Shown here: positions 13,801 to 25,975 of the stretch, piece by piece
Numbering within the stretch: position 1 is the first letter of the stretch
How the letters are laid out: the number at the start of each line of letters is the position of its first letter
Source: Mangifera indica
Lineage: Eukaryota > Streptophyta > Magnoliopsida > Sapindales > Anacardiaceae
DNA length: 64,000 nucleotides
Direction: 5' to 3'
NCBI RefSeq assembly: GCF_011075055.1
Contig: NC_058153.1
Location: forward strand, 3,658,001-3,722,000
Notes under the pieces: model-generated
The model's database searches: none
Told to the model about the DNA's origin: nothing
The model's input: only the letters and a program-made list of their open reading frames with translations
Made by a program: the position numbers and the translations under genes

Positions 13801-16800
13801 GTACAGGGGCCAACTACATAATCCAAAAGCATTAGATATGTTATTTTATTCCCATGGTATTGCATTATCCCAAGCTCAGAGAATACCATTAATTTTCCAT
13901 CAACTGACAAATTCTCCTTTCTCTTATTTGCAGTGTTCTTTGTTTTAACTTTATTTTTTCATTGATGCATTTTAGAAAAAAAAAAAACTTACTCCTCCTC
14001 TAACACAGATTTATTCTCTTTTTTACATCAATTATTGTAAAACATATTGTCAAGCAAATTGATGATATATGTGTTACAATCCAAAGGATCTCATGCTACA
14101 CCAGGCAAGAAAAAAACATTTTACATTAATTCATTCCTATCTAATTTAATTCTTCTTATAAACAGGACCTTAGAGATAAGATAGTCTATGTTTCTACTTC
14201 TTATTTTGTGGAACAAGTTATAATAATAATTATCATCATCATCATCATGATTGTCATTATTATTGTGAGAAAAAAAAAATCTATCAAAACGATAGTTTAG
14301 ACTGGTGCATAGGCCAGCAAAAGTAAGAAAACAGTTACCCAATGTAAAAATTAGATGCAGAGACACATGAAAAGGCAATCAAGCTCAGATAATAACAAGT
14401 TTGCCATAGGCACCTTCTCATAATCCCAAATGTTTAAGAGACCATCCTCAGCAGAACTTCCAAATACAGATGATTTGTCTGGAGACCACTGCCAATTCAA
14501 AAAATGGTTCAGTACATCTATAGGCTGATGATCATTGTTAAATACTACTCCATAAGAAGTAAAAGGTCTGAGAAATGAAATATTTAATAAAACAGGAATA
14601 CAAACTGATACCTGCACACAGAGAACAGCAGCTCTGTGACCCTCAAATTTATGGATAGGTGATCCAACCCCATTAGAAGTCAGATTCCGGCGATCAAACA
14701 TGCGAACAGAATTATCAGCTGACCTGTAGACATCATACCAACAAAAAGTTCAAGGTAATTCATCATCTCCTTCTCAATTCAAAAACATGAAAAAATAACA
14801 AAATTTAAAAGTCTATCACATACCAGCACTAGAACAAAATAATAAAACAAAGAAATATAACATTAGAAAATACCCGGTAAGGATAAGATTATCATCGTGG
14901 GGATTCCAATCAACACAGTGCAGATCAGCAGTATGTGCTTTCTCAACCTGCCAATGAAACCAAAAAAATAAAAAACAGAAAATGGATCATCATCAGAATC
15001 TGCGGTTATATCTTAAAAGAAATCAAACACAAATTAAAAAATTAGGTATCAAAAAAGCCAACATGTTCATAAAAGAATTAACAAAAACATGCAGAATCCA
15101 ACATCATATCTAAACAGATTCAATGAATCAACAACAAATTCATGCAAAACACAGAATTGACAAATAGAGTGACCATTTGGAAATTTTTTGTTACAGCAAC
15201 ACAGCTACCCAAATATTGGTAACAGAAAAGTATAATATCAAGAAAACCAACACAGTAGAGAGACCAAATGCACATTCATGGACTACTTAACATCGCATTC
15301 ATTGAGTCAGAAACCATTTAGCCAGTCTGATCAAAAACCTGATCAGGCCAGGGATCTATGTTCACGATGAGTCAGTAATGCATGGACATATCCTCCAGAT
15401 CCACTGAAAATAGAAGTTAAAAGAAAAAGAGAAATTCCCAAATATCTAAAACAAGATATTATTTCTACAAATACCAACAGAACATTCTTCAAACACATAA
15501 TCTCAAATATCAGAAATCTCATATATATTACTTTACATCCCCTGTGAACACCAGGATCCCAGATTATAAGTAACACCATCAAAGGAAACAATTTGGGTTT
15601 CCTATCCATATTTGAAAGCAAAGAGAAAACATATAGCAAGCAATAACAAAGAAGACTAAGGAAATGAATATAGTCAACATAACCTTAACAACTGGGTTTG
15701 AACCAACTCGGGCATCCCATAATATGAGGCAAGAATCATCACCTACGCTACAGAACTCCTGTGCACTTTAGCAGCAGTAGAAATTTATCAGGAATAAGAC
15801 TCGGGAGGATAAATTTGCATTGCTACTAACTGTAAATCAGTTGCTGTTCAGAAAAGCATATAAAAGCTCTCTTGATTTATTTCCAGAGAAACATTTATAT
15901 AAGAAACATGGCTACAGCCAGATAAATATGGTAGACAGCCTCTGGCATTGACATATATAATAAACATTTAAAACCTTAGACCCATGCTGGAAAAATTTGG
16001 AACTTTATTCAACTAGGAACTTGCAAGCCACCTGGATGGACAGAATGCTACATCTTCAACTGTATCCTCGTGCCCATAGTAGATACCACGTGGACCGACA
16101 GTAGGACCATCAGCAGCTTTATCATTACCTTCCCCAGGCTTGGGATTCTGTTTTATGATTGATCCACCAGATCCTGCAGATTTAGCTGTGGATGGATCTG
16201 TGGTCGATGCTGTTATATGGTCCTGGATACTCCATAAAACTACCGATTTGTCCTTACCTATAAAATGACAATTTTGTTCAGGGGATAAGGCACTAGAAAA
16301 CCAATTTTTATATTATGAGGAATGGAAAAAAAAAGAGCTCAAAAACAGAAAAGAATACCCAAAAGAGTAGACAAAACATTTTTTTAAAATCAAACTCTGG
16401 CAAAGCGTGCAACAAATATTTGAGATTGGGGACCCTAAAATATTTTTCAGTTGGTCCCAAGGACCTAGGATATCTTGGTTGAAAACAAGTCATATCATTG
16501 GACCCATCCCATGGATTGGATACCAATATATTAGAAATACTCTACATGCTATGCACTATATGGCCAAGGCTAGTTAACTCACTTCACTTACAGTCAAGTC
16601 ATAAAGAAAACCAGTAATGACATTAACAAAAATAAACAAAATATAACTTCTCACCTCCAGAGAGCACATAGGGTTCTGTAGGGGACATAGCAAGAGCAAA
16701 TTCTGCATTATCTTGATGTCCAGTCAAAATCTACAAATGAAGCCTAAAATTAACTTTACAGGAACAAACTCACAGAAACTTAAAAACTGATACCATCTAA

Positions 16801-18862
16801 ATCACTCAATGTGCTAAAAGAATATCTGTAACATATTATGTTATTACTCTGGAAAGTAAACATTATTTAATTCACTTTATGGATTATACAGATAAAACTC
16901 ATAAAACTCGGGGTGATACCCTAAAATCACTAAAACAATTTCAGAAACAAACTAAATTTAATGGGCAACTTCACAAAAGCAAGTATATTAAAATTAAAAA
17001 TAAAGAGGTAAATCCATCTGTCATATGGCAGTTCAGGTTGGTAACCAACACTCCATTTCCTGAAAAGAAATGCACCTGACAACCTTTCTAGATATCATAT
17101 TTACCAAAACAGTGCACTTTTACTAAAGTTCCCATCTGTGTGAGACCCAATATTCCTTTCGTGGTGGAGAAATTTGATCCCACAATCCCTGAACTAAAAG
17201 AACCCCTAAAACTCTCCTAGTAGCATTTTTCCTGAAGGTGGGGCTTGTCAAAGGAATCTTCCTCCCAGAAAGAATAATATTTCAACCAACTAAAGACCAG
17301 AAAAAAGGAATTCTGACAAAATAATAAATCCTCATAAACTTTTTGAACTGTCAGCCCCAGAAAACCCATCTATATGAGCAATGGCAATATGAATAGGACT
17401 TTCCTTCCTTTGAGTAATTGCTATAAAACATTGTTTACAATGATACTTTAGAATCGTTAACCAACTTCATATGCATCACAAAAATGTTAAACAACAAGAA
17501 CTGAAATGAGAATACATATTTACCAAGAAAATAACTGGAAAATTTTAACCCTGGATTTATAAAAAAAGAATATACTGCATTCTGGAATTAAACCATACCA
17601 AATCTGGTCGAGAATTAGTAGCTCCAAGAACAGCATGGCGGTTAGGTTGAGTTTCAACATCCCAAATGAGAACCTGAATTTTGAAAAGACTCAGGTCATT
17701 TAGACACCAAAATTTATAAACCAATAAAACCAAATCTGAATCAAACTTGAAATCCCTTGGTCCAAAAAAGATAGCAAAAAGGCCCTTACATCAGGACCGT
17801 CAGTGTGTGTGGCCACTATCTTAGTATTTTGTGGGAGCTCCCTGATTCTGTTGACCTGCAAAATGATACTCCACAATCGTGAAAGGGAAAAGTAGTGATT
17901 AATAATTAATGGAGTCCTCCATCATTCAGAAACTTAAAGCTTAAAAAACTAAAATAAAAACAAGAATCTTTTAAGAGAACCTACATAAGTATAATTGAAT
18001 TTTATTTTGAAGTTTTAACAGTCCAGAACTAAAAAAGTCACTACATTGATTGGCAAGCAAAGAGTGCCAACCAATGGTCAGTGTATATGTCCGTCAACAA
18101 ATATGTAAGACTATATATGTACAGTGCAAAGTGTATTGAAACCATACCTCTCCAGGATGTATGATGGTCTTGTACTTCTTGACAAATGGAGATCGTGCCT
18201 CTTCATTAAACTGAACAACAAAACAATTCCGAATAAGCACAAGGAAGCGAACAGACACAACACTGTACAAGACAAAGAAAAATGAAGAAAAAAGCATCAC
18301 CTGAGAAATGTGCTCCGCAGCTGCAACCCTAGGTTTAACAACCTCACAATTCGCAATGACCAGTGTATTCGGAACACTACCATCAGTCTGTTAACACAAC
18401 AATTAACAGAAAGCAAATAAATTAATCCCGAACCTGCAAAAACAAGAAAAAAATCAAATCGAAGAACAAAACCGACCTGTTCAGAAAGGTAAAGCCGTTG
18501 ACGATTCTTATAAGTAGCTTGCTCAAGCTGCGGGCCCCAACTGTAAAATAAAAGAAGGTGAGCTCTAGGGTTTAGGGTGAAAAAAAAATCAAAACGAAAA
18601 ACCCCAAAAAGCGAAAGAATATCGAAGGGACTGACCGGCAAGAGAGAGAAGGCCAAACGAGGTTGTGATTAGCAAGCCAGTCATAAAGAACAGGAACAAG
18701 CGATTTCCACTGAGTGTACTTGTCGTCAACAGAGTGATGTTGAGTTCTCTTGGCTGTGTCTTTCATCTTCGGTGTTTGTTGTTGTTGCTGTTGGTCGTCT
18801 TTCTTGTCTTCCTTAGGTTTGGGTTTTCGGCCCCGCTTCTTGGGTGCCTGCTGTGGATCCAT
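10820..18862 (-). CDS. MSI4: FVE/MSI4-type WD40 histone-binding protein (15 exons)
   Basis: Fifteen coding exons with GT-AG borders and matching phases join to 502 codons (501 aa): 18636-18862, 18477-18540, 18301-18387, 18148-18210, 17790-17855, 17599-17673, 16655-16730, 16032-16257, 15684-15765, 14874-14947, 14612-14723, 14414-14488, 12589-12665, 11551-11650, 10820-10921. The N-terminus has a basic KKRGRKPK nuclear-type motif and a run of six Gln. Next comes the RbAp48/MSI helix (QWKSLVPVLYDWLANHNLVWPSLSC), then WD repeats ending in units such as HCVDWNPHDDNLILTGSAD and SSAEDGLLNIWDYE. The Arabidopsis protein is about the same length. It binds histones and works with HDA6-type deacetylases and CUL4-DDB1 in the autonomous flowering pathway and cold response. 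MSI5/NFC5 is a close paralog and is the Arabidopsis gene beside PAO5, so this may be orthologous to both. The frame is undamaged. Confidence 0.93.
11880..12330. repeat. Probable old LTR-type remnant in FVE/MSI4 intron 13
   Basis: Within the intron between exons 13 and 14 a segment at about 11,930-12,090 and one at about 12,115-12,240 share ordered words: TTTTATTGTGT, AATTAGGAT..AATTTCC, GATACC.ATATA.ACCATGT, TATTGTA.AATTTTAATC, ATAAGTCTCAGAA. The TATA-like ATATAAACCATG and the overall make-up suggest a short retroelement LTR remnant that was duplicated. No coding region remains. Identity of the element is not established. Confidence 0.4.
12666..14413 (-). other. Large intron 12 of the FVE/MSI4 gene with unidentified insert
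   Basis: This 1.75 kb intron is the largest in the gene. The part at about 13,700-13,930 is less AT-rich than its surroundings and is open in more than one frame on both strands, but no family is recognised. A short trinucleotide tract (TAA, then TCA repeats) lies at 14,221-14,250. Splice sites on both sides are intact, so the intron is probably still removed. Confidence 0.5.
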
Positions 18863-18914
18863 TGTAAGAGGAAAAAAGCAGCCGCCACACTTTAAGGTTA
18901 CAATCAAAATCACC

Positions 18915-18940
18915 GGGAGGGAGGGAGGGAGGGGTGGGGG
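18915..18940 (+). promoter_or_regulatory. Strong G-quadruplex motif in the FVE/MSI4 5' leader
   Basis: The plus strand has six G runs of three to five, each separated by a single base (pattern GGGA GGGA GGGA GGGA GGGGT GGGGG). The tract lies 53-78 bases upstream of the FVE/MSI4 ATG. On the gene's sense strand it is the complementary C-rich run, so the mRNA leader would be C-rich and the G4 could form on the template strand. It is the most G-dense tract I noticed in the window. Regulatory effect is an inference. Confidence 0.6.
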
Positions 18941-19345
18941 ACCTACTACTCTTCCACGCACTCACACTGATAGGGACATCCCTAGCCCCCTGTACTCTGG
19001 TCTTTTTACTGTTAACTGAGAACTGTGGTCATTTTTTTTCGAAAACGTCAATTTATAATTAAAAATTTATATCTTTAAAAATGAATTAATTTTACCAGTA
19101 CCCGTCGTTGGAGGGTTTAGCTACTAAGCTGTTATTACCTAATACACAAAATTATCACACTTATAAATTATTTTAAAGATTAATTAATTAAATTGATATT
19201 AAATTAAATATATTAATATATATAAATAATTATTTTATTTGATTTATGTAAATAAAAAATCAAAATATTATTTTAATTAAATATTTTGAAGACATGAAAA
19301 AATTTAACAAAATCAAAGATGGGAATATAAAAAGGCCAAAAGATT

Positions 19346-20095
19346 ATTTCCACTCAAATATCTTGTTTTCTCAAGTTTTTATCTTTTGTCTTTAAAAATA
19401 TCAAACACCTATTTATGAGTGGTTAAAGTTAATAAAATCCTAATCTCTTAAAATTTTATCTTTTTTTACCCCCTTAACCCTAAAAAATAACAATCTCCTT
19501 TATTAAGTTAAGCTTTGAAAAGTAACAATTTCTCCTTAGGATTTTTTTTCATTATCCAATGGCATTTTCGATGCTTCTTTAGTGGCACTTTTTTTTCTTT
19601 TTCTCTAATAGTCGCTCTCTCACCATCTCTCCCTTCGGCCAACAATCTTAAACCCGACAGAGACAATGTTTTGTTGGGAAAGACGAAACATCATCTCCTC
19701 AATGAAGACAAGATTTTTCGTCTTTTCAAACGAAGCTGAGAGTTCTTTCCGGTGTCAATTGACATCATTCAAGCTTCTAAATGAGAGAATCTTGGCTATT
19801 TGAGGGAGAGGAGATGTTGAAAGATATTCGTCACCAACAATGACATCGAAGGTTTAAAAACTAAACTCTAAAAAAGAAATGTCATTTTTTAAAACGTGAA
19901 TTAAATGAAAACTTTTAATTTTTAGAGTTTTAAAATAGAGAAGGAGATTAAATTTTAGTTTATTTTTTATATTATAAATAAAATAACAATTTTAATCCTA
20001 ATATTATTAACTTTAATCATTTATAGATGAATGTTTAGGATTTTCAAAAGTAAACAATAGAAACTTAGGAGAATAAATACTTTGGGTTGGCCATG
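19346..20095. mobile_element. Short non-autonomous element with terminal inverted repeats (about 750 bp)
   Basis: The left end begins GGCCAAAAGATTATTTCC and the right end, read on the other strand, begins GGCCAACCCAAAGTATTTATTC. The two ends stay similar for roughly 80 bases (left words such as TTTCTCAAGTTTTTATC, right words such as TTTCTATTGTTTACTTTT). There is no transposase. Related sequence occurs at about 6296, 39,829, 40,650, 42,090 and 54,604. Ends and superfamily are approximate; no clear target duplication was confirmed. Confidence 0.5.
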
Positions 20096-20906
20096 TAAAA
20101 GAATGGTTGAAGGAAAATGGCTGGTAGAACAAAATTGGAGGCTGGATCAAAAACTGTCCACCGTGAACTGAAAAATATAAAAAAATGTCTAGACTGCAAA
20201 CAACACAAGAATAACAACATCGAGGGGGTCATTTGATCTAAAGATCATACCCAGGCCTCATCGTCTACAAACTCCAAAACTTTTCACCTTCTTCGCACAA
20301 CGAGAAGATCCAATTGCCTTTGCTCTCTCCAAAAACACACAGTAGATTGACACACCATTCCGTAGATATATTTTTAATTTTTAAACCATCTTTAAAAATT
20401 TAGATTATTTTTAAAATTTTAAATTCTTTTAAAGTTGTGCCAAGTCAACTTGTGAGTCAAATCTTAAAGCCCTGATACAATTCATAAAATTCATAGGCCT
20501 TAAACAACCCGATTTTGTGGGCAGTGCCAAAATTGAGAGGGATTAGTTATGTCGTGTGCTAACTCAATCCTTTTGACATGTCTATTTACTTGAGTAATAA
20601 AAGATACCTGATAAACCAAATAAAGTAATATTGAATAAATTTTTATTGCCCAATCAATCCTACCCCTATTATATAACCACAATTGAAATCTACAAAGCTA
20701 ATTCCATTTGAGAACAACGAGTCCACTTCAACAGATTCCATTGCGTAATCAAATACACAAAGTTAGGCTTAAAACAAGTCCTCACTGTTATTGATGCAAA
20801 TTACCTTAACCCAAAAATGTATTTAACTAACATTGTCAACCATATCATTCTTCATATATATCTGATTCTGCTTAAGCAAAATTATAACAGATTCAACATT
20901 TTTGAA

Positions 20907-23008
20907 TTAAACATAAACGCCAGAAGCAAGCAGCAAGAATAAGGACCCAAAACCCTGCACCAAAAACATCAACATTAGATGTCAGCAATTAAACAAAACA
21001 ATTTGTTATCTGTAAACAAATATTGACAAAAATGACATGATTATACATACTAGGAAGACAGATGCCACCGCTCCTGTTATAAGCTCTTTAGCAAGACTGC
21101 GATTTTGCCTAGAGGACGTTGCTTCATAACTGCAAATGACACAGTATTACAATTAACTAAACGGGGGTAAGGAAGACAACAATAAAACTATGTGAACCCC
21201 TTCTTAAATATACAAATAGATACATATTTAACGTATATCATTAAGTGATTGGATGATTTTGAATTAACGATAAAGTAACATCCAATTAAATCATGATACA
21301 TTATGTGTATACTCATTCGTGCATTCAAAAAATGGGTATGTATAACATTGTTTGGAAGATAAACCACACAGAACTTCAGAGTTTAGATTGCTTAAACCCT
21401 ACAGTAAAGGACGATGGTAATAGAGCTTCCAACCTTTGCACGTCAGTAAGATTTTCATAATAATATAAGGAAATTAAAACAAGACAAGAATTCTAACAGG
21501 ATATAACCACAGTTAAATCAAGGGTGCCATTGATACAACATATTTAAATCATATAATTTGCTTTTGATACTCGAACTTCCTGCTCCTACCACCATAAAGA
21601 ACTTAGTAGATGTATTTATGCCAAAAGGAAGTAAGCATATCATCAGGTGCAGTTCAACTGATACTACAGGGTGCACTTCTAACAGGGTGTATCATATCTG
21701 ACTGACATCTTTTTATTAAGAAAAAGAATAACAAAAGATCCACCATCTCAAGCAGTTAAGCTACCCTAAATTTTTATTAGATTACCAAGCTAAATGAACT
21801 TGTGCTTCTCCCAGTTTTCAGCTTTGATGAGTGGTTCCCCCCAGTCAAATGAAAGAAGCACATTTATATTCATCGTTGTCAAATATAAAAATTTTAGAAG
21901 GAAACAACAAGATTAGTGACATTTAAGTCATTAGCAGCAATAAATGTTATACATCTTCAACGAGGGAAATCAAAAAGAAAAACAAAAATTGAAGGCAGAG
22001 AACTTGTGCAAGTCCTATGATCAACAAAAGAAGCCAAAGTACACACACACACACACAAAAGAAAAAGAGCGAAAAGTGAATTGCACCTTAGAAGGACTTT
22101 AACAGTTCACTCCCAGCATAGAATTATCCCAGTCACTCAGCAAACAATATAAACAAAGAAAAATATATTTGACTAACAAAATAAATTGTCTGTCAATGAT
22201 TTAACCGTGCTAGAATATGAAGGCCAAAAACTATAAAGGTCACGATCCTACATCTCCATAGCACATGAAGAAATTAAACCAAGAGTGCTTAAACATAACC
22301 AACAGACAAAAAGCATAAACACATAATTTCCTAATAGTAACAGCTAAGATTAATTTAACCCTCTGGTAGATTTCATGTATCCCCTTTATCTTCTTTCAAA
22401 GTCAGTAACCATTATAATTCCATACACAAAATTTAAAACTAATATTCTTAGTTTCATTTTTTCCCTACTTTTTATGACCATGGTTCCAACAATTTCAAAT
22501 GTTCCAATTCAATATGTATTGTGCATTTAGACTGCATAATGTAGGCAAAACGAAATTCAAATTCTATGGGAAACCAACCGATCCTTAAAAAATTGGAAAA
22601 AAGATCTAGACTATCCACCAGTCAGTCTAGATCTGCAAATCCAAACAAAAAAAAAATCAATGTAATATACCTAAAAGTGATCCGTTTTCAAATCAAAATA
22701 AAACCGGAAAAAAAAGGAAACAAAATCAATAAATATAACTCAATTGGTAGCAGAATTAAACAAAAATAAAAAGAAGAAAGAATTGTTCTGAGAGGAGAGC
22801 GAGTATACATGAAGAATGAAGCAGTAACGAGGAGACCAATCGACAGCATGAACACAGATAGGGTTGGGTACCACGCATCCGGAACTGGACTTGTAATGGG
22901 TTTTGGAGCCTTCAAAACAAGAACATCATCAGATATACAAAAACACATAACAAAGTTTTCACCTAACACTTTAGGCAGAGATGTTACCAATTACAAGGAT
23001 TTTACCAT
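20907..23008 (-). CDS. OST5: Oligosaccharyltransferase subunit OST5 / TMEM258-like
   Basis: Four coding exons (23006-23008, 22809-22909, 21051-21129, 20907-20954) with GT-AG borders join to 77 codons (76 aa). The product starts M-APKPITSPVPDAWYPTLS, continues into a first hydrophobic span (FMLSIGLLVTASFF), then a short polar loop (YEATSSRQNRSLAKELITG) and a second hydrophobic span (VFLGFGSLFLLLASGVYV). Two membrane segments and this loop are typical of the UPF0197/TMEM258/Ost5 family, a small subunit of the endoplasmic reticulum oligosaccharyltransferase that N-glycosylates nascent proteins. Only the ATG itself lies in the first coding exon, directly followed by the GT donor, which is unusual but gives a perfect family N-terminus. 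The next in-frame codons after the ATG, if unspliced, would stop after four residues, supporting the splice. The gene is complete, and its length fits the family. Confidence 0.88.
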
Positions 23009-25021
23009 GGCAGACGCTGGATAACAATCGGATCTCCCTCTTCTCGAATGATGTGGAGAGAATTCACGCGCCTGCGTTCTGAGTCTGAGAGCTGACTGCC
23101 GAGAGGTTTTGGTGTATATGCAGGAGTCAATTTGAGCACTTGTGTTTTCCAGTGCTCCGAGGCACACTATATGTTCGTGTTCTCTCACTGCTGGCCGTCG
23201 ATATAAATCCTGAATTATTTTCCTTTATGAAATAAAAAAAGAAAAACCTATTACCATAACAGTTATAAATATAAAACAAATACGAATTATAATCACTTCT
23301 TGATGAGTTAATGATAGAATAAAACTAACAAATTTCAAGCCAATAAATGATATACATGTAAACTTAATTCCGTCTAAGGGTTGTAGAAATTTGAATCGGC
23401 AAACTATGAACATTGTGCGCATATCATGTGCATCCTATGATTACATATTTCAATTGAGTTCTTTTTATATCACAAATGACAATATTCTTTGTCATTTTGT
23501 GAGTTAGTTTCGTGTGTATTAGATATTTAAACCAACTTTTTTCTCGTTTGAGTGATATTAGATATTTCATCTTGCATCTAACATTTTGAAATACTGTTAT
23601 TTATGGGTGTTTGTTCTACATTTTGATTATTTGTTCTTAAATAGCTTTCGAGGCCATAAACTAGAAGGATTCCACTTAAAAAATAGCTCAAAGAGAGCTT
23701 GAACTATTCTAAGTTGGAAGCCTAGAAACAAAGTGGAACTTGGTGTGAATGGCTTCGGTGTGAAAATAGGCTTTCGTCCGAGTGTTTGCGGGGAATTTAT
23801 CTAGGCAAATTGTGAGTTTGTTCCAAAATGTCATAATAAATTAACATAACAATAAAGTCACGTCAAAAAGTGACTACTATCCCTAAAGCCATCAAATTTA
23901 TATTGAACCATTCTCTCACAATCAAAAAACTGAGATAACTATTTGGCAAACATTAGCAAGAACGATATGCACAAAAACCCAAAAGCAAATAGATTTGAGA
24001 GAATGTTTAACCTTATATTGAACCATCATGACAAAAACCCAAAAGTATGAAAAGAGTATGTGATTGTATGATTTCGCAAGTATATCAAATATGTTTCCTC
24101 CAATATATTGACAATACTTCTGAAGACTCTATATAAAATGATCAAAACTAAAGTCACTTTTATGATAAATCTATAACAAAACAAAACCAATAAACCTCAA
24201 ACAGACAATGAAAGACGTGAATGGCGTACACATAGGTTTAACCCGTTCAAGGGTGATATCATAGTGTTGTATGAGTTGCTATGTGCGTTGAAACACTAGA
24301 CCTGTGACACTAAGACCACGAGCTTATTAAACTGTAAAAAAAAGGCTGCAACTGAAAAAAAGGTTAAATGAAATGTGCACTACTATAAATGCCTACAGTT
24401 GCAGAAGAGTGGCATAGCCCATGTTTTTAATATTTTTTTACTTTTAAGGTGAAACAAGTAATAGTGTAATGTGCGATATGATTGTTGAAACTCATCACAT
24501 CAAAACAACTAGATAGAATGGAGCGTTAACATTATAAATGTTTCCATTTTTAAAGCTGGATGTGAAGCTTCCTAAATGCAACTTTTCAGTGCAAAACAGG
24601 TATAGATACAGAGCATCAAAATCCCAAATACTTGAAAACCAATTAATTTTCCTTTAAGTGACCTGATGTGGAGACTAGGACGCTATAATTAGTTAGTACA
24701 GAAAGGCCACCTTTTAATTCCACTGGCTGCAAAATCTGATATGAAAGAAGACCAATTGTGCTGTGACTTGGATACCAGAGAACATCAAGGCACTTGCTGG
24801 TTTTCTTCTGTCATGAGAATCATGAAGTACCCTCACCAGTGAACTGTAAGTCTAATTATATATACAGGTCAAATATGGAGCCAGTAGATATTTTTAAGAT
24901 CAAAGAAGTAAATACAGGGTAGCATACATCACCCACGGACTAAGTGGCAACCATAGTGATATGATTGTTCACGACAATTCAGAACACAAAAGGTTGTCAT
25001 TATGACTTCTATTCATTAAAA
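23009..25021. other. Intergenic region between OST5 and the CwfJ pseudogene
   Basis: The first 180 bases beside the OST5 ATG are less AT-rich and probably hold its leader and core promoter. The rest (23,200-24,950) shows no domain, no long frame and no clear repeat. The stretch near 24,650-25,000 is probably the former 3' untranslated region of the neighbouring CwfJ-type gene. Confidence 0.45.
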
Positions 25022-25389
25022 TCATTGATTTGGATCAAATTCTTCAAACTGCTTCTTGAAATTTTCAGCTATGTTAACTTCCTCATCCTTGCCAGGCTTC
25101 CTCCAATCTGCCATCTCTTCAATGTTCAACAAGCCTGCCAAAACCTGCAAAGCATTCCATAACATACAATTTTATTGTTACAATTTTCCATCAATTGATT
25201 AGGCTCATTTCTTCAATAATATAATTGCACCTTTATGATAATTAGCTTCATATTATTTTAATATTTATTCATACACCAGAAAACTAATAACAGACTCTGA
25301 TTAGATGAAATGTCAATGGTAATAATTCATCACCACCTACTTACCAAAAAATCTTCATCCCCAGCCAAGTAATTATTAAACAACGTATC

Positions 25390-25975
25390 TGTTACAGTCC
25401 TGGAAATATAGTTACCTGGAAAGCCAAACTGCTGCCTAAGTTTCCTGCTCAGTTCTCACAAATACCAGAATCCAGACACAACAACCAACCAAGGATGTAC
25501 AGTTTCAAGGAGTGCAGAGAATATAAACTGATAGTATTTCACACTACAAATGTAATAAAGTGAAGTTGTATTGACTGATTTCCAGAAATGAAAATAACAA
25601 TGTTCATTCAAGAGTACTGTAGCATGTTTACATAAACAACTGCAATGGTAACAAACTGAAATAGCACAAAAGAAGCATCAAATCAAAAACACCCAAACAC
25701 TAATTCCCCTGCCAGCATTTGAGAGGCTGGTACTCTCCCCAAAACCCTATTCTTCCAATTTTTCCTTGCCCTTCTCTTTCTTCCCATTGCCTAAGATGCT
25801 CCCTTTCTCCCTGCGACAACTCTTGTAGCCTTGAGCTGACACCTCAACACTGGAAATCTCCGTGGTCCCCAAGGTTTGTCGCCAGCAGGCTGCATGTTCC
25901 CCTGGTTGTTCATTGCTGGCTGCACAATTTGTAAATGCTAACTTTTGGACACCTGTAGCTTCCAGGATGTTAACA
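25390..25975 (-). repeat. Possible solo LTR in the last intron of CwfJ pseudogene A
   Basis: On the minus strand a segment begins TGTTAACATCCTGGAAGC (from about 25,975) and could end near CTGTAACA at about 25,390, matching the TG..CA pattern and general look of a Copia-type LTR. It is richer in GC than the surrounding intron and has no counterpart in unit B, whose homology starts just beside it at 25,988. No clear target-site duplication was confirmed, so this is tentative. Confidence 0.3.

Noticed and set aside
13562..13948. 128-codon plus-strand frame inside FVE/MSI4 intron 12
   Set aside because: No recognisable domain, overlapped by an open frame on the other strand, and located in an intron; most likely chance or a decayed insert.
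18863..18961. 33-codon in-frame N-terminal extension of FVE/MSI4
   Set aside because: It is translated from the C-rich complement of the G4 tract (Pro-rich), is unlike family members, and the MDPQQ start matches the expected N-terminus.
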